A stretch of 64,000 nt of DNA from Pseudofulvimonas gallinarii (GCF_004343305.1 NZ_SMAF01000007.1:1-64000); one strand, 5' to 3'; shown: positions 27,724-37,734, numbered from the stretch's first letter. Translations and numbers: made by a program. Notes: a model not told the origin generated them from the sequence alone.

Positions 27724-28500
27724 ATGACGCTTCGTCCGTTGATCTTCGCCCTGGCCTGCGCGCTGCCGCTGGGTTCCGCCCTCGCCGACGCCCGCATCAA
27801 TTACCGCAGCACCGAGGGCGGCGGCGCACAGATGGAAGGGCTGCTGATCGGCCACGGCAAGGTCCGCAGCGACAGCGGCGACACCAGCGTGATCTTCGAA
27901 GCCGACAGCGGTGCCATGGTTATCCTCGACCACGGCAAGCGCCAGTTCACGCGCATCGGCCGCGCCGAGATGGAACAGCTGGGCGAGACCCTGGGCGTGG
28001 CCATGCGCCAGATGGAACAGGCGATGGCAAACGTACCGCCGGAAATGCGCGAGCGGGTGCGCGGCATGATGGGCGGCGCGATCCCGGGCATGGGCGGCGA
28101 ACCGATGGTCAAGGTCGAGGACACCGGCCGTCGCGACAGCGTCGCCGGACACAGCTGCACGATCTACCGCACCCGCATGTCCGGCCAGGTGATCAACGAG
28201 CAGTGCATGGGTGACACCAGCGTGCTGGACGGCCTGTCTCCCGCCGACCGCGCGACGCTGGATCGCGCCCTCGCCGCGACCTCGCGCATGATGGAAGAAC
28301 TGTCGAATGGCCCGCTGGCGCAGTTCGCCGATCTGTCGCCGTTCAAGGCCGGCATGGTGCCGCTGCGCGTAACCGACCTGGAAGGCGGGCGCCGCAGTAC
28401 CTCGGAATTCGCCGGCATCGAAAACGCCAACCTGGATGCCGGGCTGTTCGCCGTGCCCTCGGGCTACCGCGAACAGAAGCTGGAAATGCCGAAGCTTTGA
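27724..28500 (+). CDS. Exported protein, DUF4412-like
   Basis: 258 residues; signal peptide 1-22 (MTLRPLIFALACALPLGSALA). The mature part holds a short beta-rich region (GKVRSDSGDTSVIFEADSG...VILDHGKRQFTRIG), a Met/Gln/Glu-rich helix (AMRQMEQAMANVPPEMRERV) and one close Cys pair (HSCTIYRTRMSGQVINEQC) that could form a disulfide. The layout resembles proteins annotated DUF4412, whose function is unknown. Strong AAGGAG site. Followed 76 bp later by a lipoprotein gene on the same strand. Confidence 0.7.
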   Translation: MTLRPLIFALACALPLGSALADARINYRSTEGGGAQMEGLLIGHGKVRSDSGDTSVIFEADSGAMVILDHGKRQFTRIGRAEMEQLGETLGVAMRQMEQAMANVPPEMRERVRGMMGGAIPGMGGEPMVKVEDTGRRDSVAGHSCTIYRTRMSGQVINEQCMGDTSVLDGLSPADRATLDRALAATSRMMEELSNGPLAQFADLSPFKAGMVPLRVTDLEGGRRSTSEFAGIENANLDAGLFAVPSGYREQKLEMPKL

Positions 28501-28576
28501 TGCGCATCCGGCGGGCCGCGTCCATCGCGCGGCCCGCCGCGTTCCAGCCTGTGACGGACAGGGCGAGGCCTTTAGC

Positions 28577-29782
28577 ATGACACCGCAACTTCGTGCGCTG
28601 GCACTGGCACTGGCCACCATCGTCGGCGGATGCACCGCAGCGGATTCAGCGGGCGGCATCGCGGAGCCGATCGGGTCCGGAAACGCGCAAGCTGCGCAGA
28701 TGTCCGCGGCGACGACTGCCGCCAACGCGGCCAATGGCATCGCGGCGGACCCGGAAGTGCTGGTACCCGGCCACTACGGCCCCGATCACGACAGTCGCTA
28801 CTCGCGCCTGATCCGACAGGCGCGGATCGACCATGCCGGGCACCTGGTCGCACGCGGCGATGTCCGTTCGTTGCTCGGCGCGGCGCTGCTGACGAATCAC
28901 ATCGACGGCCATGACAATGGACCGTCTGCACGGGCGCTGGATTATCTGCGGCAGGCGCAGCAGCGCGACCCGGATCAGGTGCTGGTGTGGGTCGTCACGC
29001 GCGCGCTGTGCGGAACCAGCCACGCCGGAGCCTGCGATGCCGACATCGCCCACGCGCAGCTCACGCGCCTGGAACCCGGCAACGCCGCATTCTGGCTTGA
29101 CCGCTTTGCGCAGGATCCCAGGCAATATCGCGATGCGCTGCTGGGTGCGTTCACCGCCGATCATTACGACGACTACCACATCGCCTTGTCGACGCTGGCA
29201 TTGACGACGCATCAGGGTCTGCAATTCGACGAGGCGTCCCTGCCCGACCTGGTCGACAGCTACGCATTCATGCTGGGTGGCATTGAAGACCCGGCGCCCG
29301 ACCCGTCCGACCTGCCGCGTGCGCTGCATGTCATGGAGGCCATGCTGTCGGTGACCGGGTTCGCTTACGCCTCGTATTCGCCACTGCTGGAGACCTGCGA
29401 CGATCCCGACGCTGACGCGACGATCCGCGATGGCTGCATCCGCCTGTACCGTCAGCTGCTCGCGGACAGCACGCACCTGTACGGCCACTCGGTGGCCCAT
29501 GCCGGGCTGAAGCGGCATGGCGGGGATTCGGAAACGGACAGACAGGCGTTGCGCCGTACTCAGTGGGCCAACGCGTTCATGGCCATGTACTCGGAAACGC
29601 AGCCGCAGACGGAACTGCTGCACTTCATGGAACGCTCGTTGACGATCGGCGAAGTGCCGGCAATCGTCGAACTCATGACCCGGCAGGGCGCGCCCCTGGA
29701 CCCGCCGGACAACTGGGATTACGAAGCGTGGCTTGACTCCGCCACACATTCCCGATCCGCCACCGACACGTCGCCGGAATAA
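28577..29782 (+). CDS. Lipoprotein of unknown function
   Basis: 401 residues; the lipobox VGGC at about residue 19 marks a lipoprotein. The mature part is mostly helical and looks like a repeat scaffold of the tetratricopeptide or Sel1 kind (SLLGAALLTNHIDG, ALDYLRQAQQRDPDQVLVW, VAHAGLKRHG), but no copy is a clean TPR. No catalytic motif seen. Start chosen for the signal peptide; no strong Shine-Dalgarno. It may be co-transcribed with the preceding exported protein. Confidence 0.7.
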   Translation: MTPQLRALALALATIVGGCTAADSAGGIAEPIGSGNAQAAQMSAATTAANAANGIAADPEVLVPGHYGPDHDSRYSRLIRQARIDHAGHLVARGDVRSLLGAALLTNHIDGHDNGPSARALDYLRQAQQRDPDQVLVWVVTRALCGTSHAGACDADIAHAQLTRLEPGNAAFWLDRFAQDPRQYRDALLGAFTADHYDDYHIALSTLALTTHQGLQFDEASLPDLVDSYAFMLGGIEDPAPDPSDLPRALHVMEAMLSVTGFAYASYSPLLETCDDPDADATIRDGCIRLYRQLLADSTHLYGHSVAHAGLKRHGGDSETDRQALRRTQWANAFMAMYSETQPQTELLHFMERSLTIGEVPAIVELMTRQGAPLDPPDNWDYEAWLDSATHSRSATDTSPE

Positions 29783-29829
29783 CCCCGCCGGCCACCGGCT
29801 GCGCCGTTGCGCGCGTTGCGATTGCCGGA

Positions 29830-30828
29830 TCAATGCGCTGGTGGCTTGCGTGTGCCCTGGGCATGCGGCAGGACCGGCGGCGGCGGGCGCAGCAGGCTCA
29901 GTGCCATGGCGCCACCGATCAGCAGCGCCACCACGCCCAGAGCGATGCCGATGGGAATCTTGTAGACCTCGAGCAGCAGCATCTTGCTGCCGATGAAGAC
30001 GAGTACCAGCGCCAGCCCGTAGTTCAGCAGGTGGAAACGGTCGGCCATGCCGGCGAGCAGGAAATACAGCGCGCGCAGGCCGAGCACCGCGAAGACGTTG
30101 GAGGTCAGCACCACGAACGGATCCAGCGTGATGGCGAAGATCGCCGGAATGGAATCCACGGCGAAGATCAGGTCGGTGATGCCGACCAGCACGATCACCA
30201 CGAACAGCGGCGTGTACAGCCACTTGCCATTTTCCAGCACGCGCAACGCACCGCCGTGGTAGTAGCCGGTGAGCGGCAGGCGCTCCTGCAGCCACACCAT
30301 CAGGCGGCTCTTGCTGGGATCGGGTGAATGTTCCTCCTGCCTGAGCATGCGCAGCCCGGTGACCAGCAGGAACACGCCGAACACGTAGAGGATCCAGTGG
30401 AAGCGCGCGATCAGCGCCGCGCCGATGAAGATCATGATCGCGCGCAGCACGATCGCCATCAGCACGCCATACACGAGCACGCGCTGCTGCTGTTCGGCGG
30501 GCACACCAAAACGGTTGAACAGCATCAGGAACACGAAGATGTTGTCGACCGCCAGCGCCTTCTCGATCACGTAGCCGGTCAGGAATTCCAGCGCCACATC
30601 GGCAGCCTGCGCGGCATCGCCCTGCGAGTGCAGCCACCACCACAGGCCGAGGTTGAACAGCAGCGCCAGTGCCACCCACACCAGGCTCCACAGCGCGGCT
30701 TCCTTCATGCCGACGCGATGCGCGCCCTTGCGGTTCATGACGAACAGGTCGACCGCCAGCGCGACGACTAGGAAGACGACGAAGGCGATCCAGAGCAGGG
30801 GCGTAGCGACAGTGGACATGGGGTTCAT
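29830..30828 (-). CDS. alx: TerC/Alx-family membrane protein (probable Mn2+ exporter)
   Basis: 332 residues; a start at 30819 (MSTVATPLLW) fits the Alx N-terminus equally well. Nine or so transmembrane helices with the conserved acidic motifs of TerC proteins: VDLFVMNRKGAHRV, EKALAVDNIFVFLM and DLIFAVDSIPAIFA. E. coli Alx and related TerC proteins move Mn2+. The riboswitch immediately upstream is of the class that senses Mn2+, strongly supporting a manganese role. Confidence 0.9.
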   Translation of the reverse strand: MNPMSTVATPLLWIAFVVFLVVALAVDLFVMNRKGAHRVGMKEAALWSLVWVALALLFNLGLWWWLHSQGDAAQAADVALEFLTGYVIEKALAVDNIFVFLMLFNRFGVPAEQQQRVLVYGVLMAIVLRAIMIFIGAALIARFHWILYVFGVFLLVTGLRMLRQEEHSPDPSKSRLMVWLQERLPLTGYYHGGALRVLENGKWLYTPLFVVIVLVGITDLIFAVDSIPAIFAITLDPFVVLTSNVFAVLGLRALYFLLAGMADRFHLLNYGLALVLVFIGSKMLLLEVYKIPIGIALGVVALLIGGAMALSLLRPPPPVLPHAQGTRKPPAH

Positions 30829-30892
30829 CCGGTTCGGTGGCTGACGAATCCGCCGATGCGGAGAACCGGACCACGCAGGAATTGCGCGCACG

Positions 30893-31006
30893 GACCTTCG
30901 CCATCAAACGGCGAAGGTCTTGCTCGTGGATGTGAATCCACCCGGCGACCGGGGCCTGTGGGCCCGTAATGACGATCGACCGGCCAAGCGGGAGCTACTC
31001 CCCTTC
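30893..31006 (-). ncRNA. yybP-ykoY (manganese) riboswitch
   Basis: The minus strand upstream of alx carries the two sequence hallmarks of this class: AAGGGGAGTAGC (centred near 30999) at the 5' side and GAGCAAGACC (30925-30916) in the second ligand-binding loop. The latter runs into a strong hairpin GACCTTCGCC-gtttgat-GGCGAAGGTC (30919-30893). Both are about 70-80 nt apart, with a GC stem between them (CGGGCCC...GGCCCCGG). The 65 nt between the hairpin and the start would hold the expression platform. Boundaries are approximate. Confidence 0.85.
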
Positions 31007-31350
31007 TGGGCGCGGAGCATGGCAGAGTCCTGCCGCCATTCCAACCCGCGAATCTGAACGGCTACGGCTCGCACGACGTGAACGGACCGGCATGGACCCC
31101 GCGTGCCGTTGCGCGTCGCCACGGCTGACCTGGCCCGTGCACCCGGGCTTCCACGCCCGGCAGTTCGCGGCCGCACCACGGCCGGTTGCGCAGGCCGCAG
31201 GCACACCGGTTGCCGTGTGAGGACGGCCGCTGGAGCGGCCCGCAAGCCACGGCCCGCCCCTCGCGGAGCCACCACGGCGAACGGCAGCGAAGACGTCGGG
31301 CCGCCATCTGCCGCTAAGCTTCGGCCATCGAAGTTGACGGGAATCCCGAC
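31007..31350. other. Intergenic region between the alx riboswitch and ggt
   Basis: 344 bp, GC-rich. It must contain the alx promoter (leftward) and the ggt promoter (rightward). No RNA gene or convincing small gene seen. Confidence 0.4.
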
Positions 31351-33051
31351 ATGCGCCATTGCCTAGTACTGGTCGCCGCCGTCCTGCTGTCGCTGCCCGC
31401 GGCCGCCGCCGACCGCATTACCGGCCACATGTTCGCAACCCGCTCCGAGGTCATCGCGCCCACGGCCATGGCCGCGACCTCGCATCCGCTGGCAACACAG
31501 ATCGCCCTCGACATCCTCAAGGCCGGCGGCAGTGCGGTCGATGCGGCGATCGCCGCCAACGCCGCCCTCGGACTGATGGAACCGACCGGCTCCGGCATCG
31601 GTGGCGACCTGTTCGCCATCGTCTGGGATCCGCAGACGCAACGCCTCCACGGCTACAACGGTTCCGGCCGCTCGCCACGCAGCCTGACGCGGGAGTGGTT
31701 CATCGAGAACGGACACGACGCCATTCCCTCGCATGGCCCGCTGCCGGTCACCGTGCCCGGCGCCGTGGATGGCTGGTTCGCGCTGCACGACCGCTTCGGC
31801 CGGCTGCCGATGCGGCAGGTGCTCGCACCGACGATCCGCTACGCACGCGAAGGCCATCCCGTGCATGAAACGATCGCGCATTACTGGGCACGCAGCGTGC
31901 CGCGGCTGTCGGCCTTCCCGGGCTTCAGCGCGCAGTTCACGATCGATGGCCGAGCGCCGCGCAAGGGCAAGCTGTGGCGCAACCCGAATCTCGCCAACAC
32001 GCTGGAGACGATCGCGCGTCGTGGCCGCGATGCCTTCTACAAGGGCGAGATCGCACAGCGCATCGGCGCGTTCTTCGCCGCCCACGGTGGTTTCCTGTCC
32101 GCGGAAGACCTCGCCGCGCACGAGGGCGAATGGGTCGACCCGGTGTCCACCAACTACCGCGGTCATGACGTCTGGGAGCTGCCGCCGAACGGGCAGGGCA
32201 TCGCCGCGCTGCAGATCCTCAACCTGCTGGAGCCCTACGACCTGCGCAGCTTCGGCTTTGGCAGCGTCGAGCACCTGCACCTGTTCACCGAAGCGAAGAA
32301 GCTCGCCTTCGAGGATCGCGCGCGCTGGTATGCCGATCCGGCCTTCCACCCGGCGCCGGTCGAGCGCCTGGTGTCCAAGGAATACGCCCGCGAACGCGGC
32401 GCGCTGATTTCCATGGACCGCGCCGCGCGCAGCGTCGAGGCCGGCAATCCGGCGCTGCAGCAGGGCGACACCATCTACCTGGCCACGGCCGACACCAGCG
32501 GCATGATGGTGTCGCTGATCCAGTCCAACTATCGCGGCATGGGATCGGGCATGGCGCCGGACGGTCTCGGCTTCATCCTCCAGGATCGCGGCGAGCAGTT
32601 CGTGCTGCGCGCCGACCACCCGAACACCTATGCGCCGGGCAAGCGACCGTTCCACACCATCATTCCCGGTTTCATCACCAGGGACGGCAAACCCTGGGTG
32701 AGCTTCGGCGTGATGGGCGGCGCCATGCAGCCGCAGGGCCATGCGCAGATCGTCATCAACCTCGTCGACTTCGACATGAACCTGCAGGAAGCCGGCGATG
32801 CGCCGCGCATCCATCATGACGGCAGCACCGAACCGGCCGGCCAGGCGCTGGCGATGAACGACGGCGGCGTGCTGGAGCTGGAGAGCGGCTTCCGCCCCGA
32901 GGTCATCCGCGAGCTGATGCGCAAGGGCCACGTGGTGCGCTCCGCCGACGGGCCTTTCGGTGGCTACCAGGCCATCGCCCGCGACCACGAAAACGGCGTG
33001 TGGATCGGCGCCAGCGAAAGCCGCAAGGACGGTCACGCCGCCGGCTGGTAG
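31351..33051 (+). CDS. ggt: Gamma-glutamyltransferase
   Basis: 566 residues with signal peptide 1-20 (MRHCLVLVAAVLLSLPAAAA), so periplasmic. The Ntn-hydrolase precursor would self-cleave before the nucleophile T374 (QQGDTIYL), giving ~373- and ~193-residue subunits. Family segments GGSAVDAAIAANAALGLMEPTGSGIGGDLF and the binding loop SNYRGMGSGM are present. It hydrolyses or transfers the gamma-glutamyl group of glutathione and related peptides; related enzymes also act as cephalosporin acylases. Confidence 0.92.
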   Translation: MRHCLVLVAAVLLSLPAAAADRITGHMFATRSEVIAPTAMAATSHPLATQIALDILKAGGSAVDAAIAANAALGLMEPTGSGIGGDLFAIVWDPQTQRLHGYNGSGRSPRSLTREWFIENGHDAIPSHGPLPVTVPGAVDGWFALHDRFGRLPMRQVLAPTIRYAREGHPVHETIAHYWARSVPRLSAFPGFSAQFTIDGRAPRKGKLWRNPNLANTLETIARRGRDAFYKGEIAQRIGAFFAAHGGFLSAEDLAAHEGEWVDPVSTNYRGHDVWELPPNGQGIAALQILNLLEPYDLRSFGFGSVEHLHLFTEAKKLAFEDRARWYADPAFHPAPVERLVSKEYARERGALISMDRAARSVEAGNPALQQGDTIYLATADTSGMMVSLIQSNYRGMGSGMAPDGLGFILQDRGEQFVLRADHPNTYAPGKRPFHTIIPGFITRDGKPWVSFGVMGGAMQPQGHAQIVINLVDFDMNLQEAGDAPRIHHDGSTEPAGQALAMNDGGVLELESGFRPEVIRELMRKGHVVRSADGPFGGYQAIARDHENGVWIGASESRKDGHAAGW

Positions 33052-33381
33052 GCCGGGCGCTGCGACGTTATCGGGCGCGCCGCGCGACCGTCGCGGCGCG
33101 TGGGGGCGACATTGGCCGGATGGCGCCGGTGTCCGCGCGGTCCGACCTGTATACCTTGCGTGCGGGGTTTCCGGCCGACAGGCATTGCCGAGGGTCCGTC
33201 ATGGACCGGTGGCGCGTTTGGCCGGGCGGATCGGCGCGACCTGCGGGTCGACAACGTTCAAACGCGCCGGCAGTCGCCGACGGCGGGTCGCTGTCAGCAG
33301 CGGCGATCATGCAGGCGAATCGAGCCGTCGAGGGTAGCGCGTGGCCGCGAAGTTACGACGCGCCCGCGCTGCGCGTGCGCC
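33052..33381. other. Intergenic region after ggt
   Basis: 330 bp between convergent ggt and ctpA. A GC-rich hairpin (CGCGCCGC 33076-33083 / GCGGCGCG 33093-33100) just after the ggt stop could end transcription, though no T run follows. Nothing else recognisable; reading frames here lack starts, ribosome sites and family motifs. Confidence 0.4.
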
Positions 33382-34683
33382 CTACCTGTTCGACGAGGCC
33401 GGCGCAGCCTGGCGGCCGGCCAGCACGGCCTGGCTTTTCAGTGCCAGCAGCGCCTGGTGCACGGCATAGTCCCGGGTCGTGGCGACGGCTGCCTCGTCGG
33501 CGGGGACGTCGCCATTGCCGGGCAGGTGGCCGGGCAGGTCGCGTTCGACCAGCATCGGCGCCAGCGTCGTTTCCTCGCTCAGGGCCAGGTCGGCGAGCAC
33601 GATGTCCGGATGCACGCCGTCGGCCTGGATGGAACGGCCGTCGGCGGTGAAATAGCGCGCCGTGGTCAGGCGCACCGCATGTTCACCGTCGAGGGCGAAG
33701 ACGTTCTGTACCGAACCCTTGCCGTAGCTGCGCCGTCCCAGCACCAGCGCGCGGTTGTGCGCCTGCAGCGCGGCGGCGATGATCTCGGCCGCCGATGCCG
33801 TGCCCTCATCGATCAGCACCGCCAGCGGCAACGCTTCGTAGGGCTGGCCCGGACGGGCGTCGTAGCTCAGCTTGGTTTCGGCGATGCGGCCATCGACGCT
33901 GACGATGCGACCCCCGGACAGGAACAGGTCGGAGACGGCCACGGCCGAATCGAGCGTGCCGCCCGGGTTGCCGCGCAGGTCGAGGACCAGGCCACGCAGC
34001 GGACCCTGGCGTCGCTCCATTTCGGACAGGCGGCGCCGCATCTCGCCGACGGTTTCCTGCTGGCACTGCGCGATGTGCAGGTAGCCGTAGCCCTGTTCCA
34101 GCCATTCGCTGCGCACGCTGCTCAGGCGGATGCGGGCACGCGTCAGCTCGACCATGCGTGGCGATTCGTCGCCGTCGCGGGTCACCGTCAGCTGCACGCG
34201 CGTGCCCGGCCGGCCGCGCAGCTTGCGCACCGACTGGTCGAGGTTGTTGCGATCGACAGCGGTGCCGTCGATATGGGTGATGTAGTCACCGGAGCGCAGG
34301 CCGGCAGCCGCAGCCGGTGAATCCGGCATGGCGCCCATCACCTGGATCACGCCTTCGCCGGACAGCACTTCCACGCCGAGTCCGTCGTAGGCACCCATGG
34401 TGTCGTCGGTCAGCACCTCCAGCGAATCGGCGTCGAGGTAGCCGGTGTGCGGATCGAGACCGGCCAGCATGCCGTGGATCGCCGACTCGATCAGTACCTC
34501 GTCGCTGACCGGCTCGACGTAGGCGGCCTTGACCAGCCGGTACACCTCGACGAAGCGCTGGATGGACTGCAGGCTGGGTCCGGCGACTTCCGGGTCCTGG
34601 AGCTCCGTTTCCACCGCGGCCACGGTGCAGGAAAAGGCGGTGGCGACGGCCATGGCCAGGGCGGTTCGCAGGATGGCTCGCAT
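33382..34683 (-). CDS. ctpA: C-terminal processing peptidase (S41 family)
   Basis: 433 residues from MRAILRTALAMAVATAF; signal peptide about 1-22, so periplasmic. A PDZ domain (about 85-165, GLGVEV...GLRSGDYITHIDG) precedes the S41 protease core. The Ser/Lys dyad is intact: Ser in DEGTASAAE and Lys 25 residues later in SYGKGSVQ. Follows envC and gpmI on the same strand; envC-ctpA neighbours are common in proteobacteria and CtpA proteases trim cell-wall hydrolases and their activators. Confidence 0.93.
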   Translation of the reverse strand: MRAILRTALAMAVATAFSCTVAAVETELQDPEVAGPSLQSIQRFVEVYRLVKAAYVEPVSDEVLIESAIHGMLAGLDPHTGYLDADSLEVLTDDTMGAYDGLGVEVLSGEGVIQVMGAMPDSPAAAAGLRSGDYITHIDGTAVDRNNLDQSVRKLRGRPGTRVQLTVTRDGDESPRMVELTRARIRLSSVRSEWLEQGYGYLHIAQCQQETVGEMRRRLSEMERRQGPLRGLVLDLRGNPGGTLDSAVAVSDLFLSGGRIVSVDGRIAETKLSYDARPGQPYEALPLAVLIDEGTASAAEIIAAALQAHNRALVLGRRSYGKGSVQNVFALDGEHAVRLTTARYFTADGRSIQADGVHPDIVLADLALSEETTLAPMLVERDLPGHLPGNGDVPADEAAVATTRDYAVHQALLALKSQAVLAGRQAAPASSNR

Positions 34684-34767
34684 CGGTGTACCTCGGTTGT
34701 CACGTTCCAAGCGGCGCCAGTGTAGCGCCAGCTTGGGGGACCGCGGCCGCCTGGGCGCGGGCGGGCC

Positions 34768-35922
34768 TCAGCGCCGCCGCAGCCAGGGCCGCGCCTCGAT
34801 GCTGCGGCCGCGCTCGCGCACGCCGAAGAACAGGCCGGCCTGCGCTTCGCCGCCGCTGCGACCGACGCGGGCGATCACTTCGCCGCCCTGCACCCAGGCC
34901 CCCTCGGCCTTGAGCAGCGAATCGTTGTGCCCGTACAGCGTCATGTAGCCATCGCCATGGTCGACGATCAGCAGCAGGCCGTAGCCCTTCAGCCAGTCGG
35001 CGAAGGCGACGCGGCCATGGGCGACGGCGCGCACCGGCGAGCCGGCCTCGGCGGCGATCAGCAGCCCGCCCTGGTCGGTGGCGCGGACGGCGCCGTCGGC
35101 CGGCCAGGGCAGATGGCCGCGCTGGCTGCGGAACGGCTGCGCGCCCTCGAGCACCTTGGGCAGGTCGGCGAAGATGTCGCGCAACTGTTCCAGCAGGCGC
35201 ACCAGCCGGCGCTCGTCGCGTTCCAGCGCGCCCGCCTGCTGGCGATGGCTGGCCAGCTCCAGGCGCACGGCGTCCAGCAGGCGCTCGCGCTCGGCCACGG
35301 CGGCGACCAGCTCCGCCTCGATGTCGCTGGCGCGTGCCCGGACCTCGGCCAGTGCCGCCAGCTCGGCTTCCCGCCGCGCCGCCAGTCCAGCCAGCGCTTT
35401 CAGGCTGGCGGTGAATTCGCCGATCCGGCGCAGGTGCGCCCGCTGCAGTGCGCGCCCGTAGCCCAGCGTGCGTGCCATGCGCGGCATGCGCTCCGGATCC
35501 AGCAACAGCTTCATTGGCGCCTGCCGGCTGCGCGCATAGAGAAGGCGCAGCACGCCAGCAAGCGCGAGGCGCTGCGTTTCGATGTCGGCTTCGACGCGGG
35601 CGCGCTCGCTGGCAACCCGCTGCAGCGTCTCTTCGTGGCCGCTGCGTTCGGCGTCGAGTTCGGCCAACCGCTGCCGGTGCGCGGAGACCGCGCGTTCGGC
35701 GTCGGCGAGCTCGGCCACCACGTTCGATTCGCGGCGCTGGCCTTCTTCCAGCCGCTGCTTGAGTCCGGCCAGCTCGGTGCGGATCCGGCCCAGCTCGGCT
35801 TCGGTCTGCCGGGCCTGCCGGCCGCGCTGCACCGGATCGACGGGCACATCCTCGGCCGCGGCGACGCCGGCGCACAACGCCAGGCCACACAGCAGTGCGC
35901 GGATCGCCCCGGCAGGCGGCAT
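34768..35922 (-). CDS. envC: Murein hydrolase activator EnvC
   Basis: 384 residues: signal peptide (1-23), a long coiled coil (about 30-245, LAGLKQRLEEGQRR...), and a C-terminal LytM/M23 domain (about 270-384). The zinc ligands of active M23 peptidases are lost (for example VAFADWLKGYGLLLIVDHGDG and LFFGVRERG in place of the HxH pair), exactly as in E. coli EnvC, which activates amidases AmiA/AmiB at the septum rather than cutting peptidoglycan itself. 9 bp after gpmI. Confidence 0.93.
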   Translation of the reverse strand: MPPAGAIRALLCGLALCAGVAAAEDVPVDPVQRGRQARQTEAELGRIRTELAGLKQRLEEGQRRESNVVAELADAERAVSAHRQRLAELDAERSGHEETLQRVASERARVEADIETQRLALAGVLRLLYARSRQAPMKLLLDPERMPRMARTLGYGRALQRAHLRRIGEFTASLKALAGLAARREAELAALAEVRARASDIEAELVAAVAERERLLDAVRLELASHRQQAGALERDERRLVRLLEQLRDIFADLPKVLEGAQPFRSQRGHLPWPADGAVRATDQGGLLIAAEAGSPVRAVAHGRVAFADWLKGYGLLLIVDHGDGYMTLYGHNDSLLKAEGAWVQGGEVIARVGRSGGEAQAGLFFGVRERGRSIEARPWLRRR

Positions 35923-35931
35923 GGTGGCGCG

Positions 35932-37458
35932 TCAGTCCGTCACGCTGGCCAGGCTGCGCCCGGTCATTTCCGCCGGCTGCGCCAGGCCCATCAGCGCCAG
36001 CACGGTCGGCGCGACGTCCTGCAGCGCGCCGCCGGCATGCAGCTGCACCGCGCGGCGTCCGACGTACATCAGCGGCACCGGGCCCACGGTGTGCGACGTG
36101 TGCGGCTGGCCGCTGTCCGGATCGCGCATCTGTTCGAGGTTGCCGTGGTCGGCGGTCACCAGCATTTCGCCACCGGCTTCAAGGATCGCATGCTCCAGCG
36201 CACCCAGTGCGACATCGACCGCTTCGACGGCCTTGACCGCCGCGGCGAAGATGCCGGAGTGGCCGACCATGTCTGGGTTGGCGATGTTGCAGACGATGAA
36301 ATCGAATTCACCCGACGCGATCGCCGCGCAGAGTTTCTCCGTCACTTCCGGGCAGCTCATTTCCGGCTGCAGGTCATAGGTGGCGACCTTCGGACTGGGT
36401 ACCAGGATGCGCGCCTCGCCGGGATACGGCTCCTCGCGGCCACCGGAGAAGAAGAAGGTGACGTGGGCGTACTTCTCGGTCTCGGCGATGCGCAGCTGGC
36501 GCAGGCCGAGCGCGGCGAGGTATTCGGGCAGGCCGTTGCGCAGCGTCTGCGGCGGATAGGCGACCGAAACCGGCAGATCGGCCGCGTATTCGGTCAGCGT
36601 CACGAAGCAGGCCAGCGCCGGCTGCCGCCGCGGGAACGCCGCCAGCGAGGGATCGACAAACAGCTGCGTCAGCTGGCGGGCGCGATCGGCACGGAAATTG
36701 AGGAAGACGATGGCGTCGCCATCCTCGACGCGGGCGCCGTCGCCGATCAGCGTCGGCTGCACGAACTCGTCGTTCTCGCCGCGGGCGTAGGCGGCCGACA
36801 GCGCCGACAGCGGGGCGTCGGCGACGAAATCGGCGCGTGCCTCGACGATGGCGTTCCATGCCCGCTCGACGCGATCCCAGCGTTTGTCGCGATCCATGCC
36901 GAAGTAGCGCCCGCCGACGGAAGCGACGCGCGCGCCGGTGTCGGCGCAGACGTCCGCCAGCGCGCGCAGCGAAGCCTCGGCACTGCGCGGCGGCGTGTCG
37001 CGGCCGTCGAGGAAGGCATGCACGGCGACATCGGTGGCGCCACGCGAGGCCGCCGCGCGCAGGAACGCGAACAGGTGCGCCTCGTGGCTGTGCACGCCAC
37101 CCGGTGATACCAGCGCCATGACATGCAGCGTGCCGCGACCGCGCACGGCGTCCACCGCCGCACACAGCACCGGGTTCCCGGCGAAGCTGCCGTCCTCGAT
37201 CGCCGCCTCGATGCGGGTCAGGTCCTGGTAGACGACGCGTCCGGCGCCGAGGTTCATGTGGCCGACTTCCGAATTGCCCATCTGCCCGTCGGGCAGGCCG
37301 ACATGGCGACCGAAGGTATTGATCAGCGTATGCGGATACGTCGCGGTCATGCGCCGCCAGTTCGGCATGTCGGCGGCGGCGATGGCGTTGTCGGTGGGGT
37401 CCTCGCGATGGCCAAAGCCATCAAGGATCAACAGCAGAACGGGCTTGGGTCGGGACAC
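35932..37458 (-). CDS. gpmI: Phosphoglycerate mutase, cofactor-independent
   Basis: 508 residues from a GTG ([14 protein letters not shown]), the normal length for the Mn-dependent enzyme. Metal ligand D13 (LILDGFG), phosphoacceptor S63 ([14 protein letters not shown]), and metal sites in [19 protein letters not shown] and VTADHGN are present. It interconverts 3- and 2-phosphoglycerate in glycolysis. An AAGG site lies upstream of the GTG. First gene of gpmI-envC-ctpA. Confidence 0.95.
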   Translation of the reverse strand: MSRPKPVLLLILDGFGHREDPTDNAIAAADMPNWRRMTATYPHTLINTFGRHVGLPDGQMGNSEVGHMNLGAGRVVYQDLTRIEAAIEDGSFAGNPVLCAAVDAVRGRGTLHVMALVSPGGVHSHEAHLFAFLRAAASRGATDVAVHAFLDGRDTPPRSAEASLRALADVCADTGARVASVGGRYFGMDRDKRWDRVERAWNAIVEARADFVADAPLSALSAAYARGENDEFVQPTLIGDGARVEDGDAIVFLNFRADRARQLTQLFVDPSLAAFPRRQPALACFVTLTEYAADLPVSVAYPPQTLRNGLPEYLAALGLRQLRIAETEKYAHVTFFFSGGREEPYPGEARILVPSPKVATYDLQPEMSCPEVTEKLCAAIASGEFDFIVCNIANPDMVGHSGIFAAAVKAVEAVDVALGALEHAILEAGGEMLVTADHGNLEQMRDPDSGQPHTSHTVGPVPLMYVGRRAVQLHAGGALQDVAPTVLALMGLAQPAEMTGRSLASVTD

Positions 37459-37569
37459 GACGGGCAACCTTGAGGAGAGCGGCAATTCTAGTCGATCGGC
37501 CGCAACGGTCCGGACCCGGGACGGCCGATCGTGGATTCTGCAAGACGTACTGCACGATGGTCGCTCAGA

Positions 37570-37644
37570 TTGCCATGCAAAACGCGCCATCCATTGCGCA
37601 ATGCCGTGGATTTTCGCGCTGTGCACAGCTGGCACGGACCTTGC
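37570..37644 (+). promoter_or_regulatory. Sigma-54 promoter with upstream dyads
   Basis: TGGCACG-gacc-TTGC (37630-37644) is a near-perfect -24/-12 element for RpoN. It lies 90 bp before the membrane protein start at 37735. Two dyads precede it: TTGC-cat-GCAA (37570-37580) and the perfect palindrome CATTGCGCAATG (37592-37603), centred about two helical turns apart. They could bind an enhancer-binding activator, though they are closer to the promoter than usual. Confidence 0.7.
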
Positions 37645-37734
37645 GTTCATTGCATCAGGCCGGTGGTAACCGGCCGTTCCATCCGCATCGCTGCCGACGC
37701 AGTGAACCCCAGTGCCCCTAGAGAGGATTTCCCG

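Noticed and set aside
30904..31359. 151-codon minus-strand frame upstream of alx
   Set aside because: Overlaps the riboswitch and the ggt start, has no ribosome site or recognisable domain.
33000..33650. 216-codon + strand frame after ggt
   Set aside because: Overlaps ggt and ctpA ends; Arg/Ala/Pro-rich translation without motif or ribosome site.
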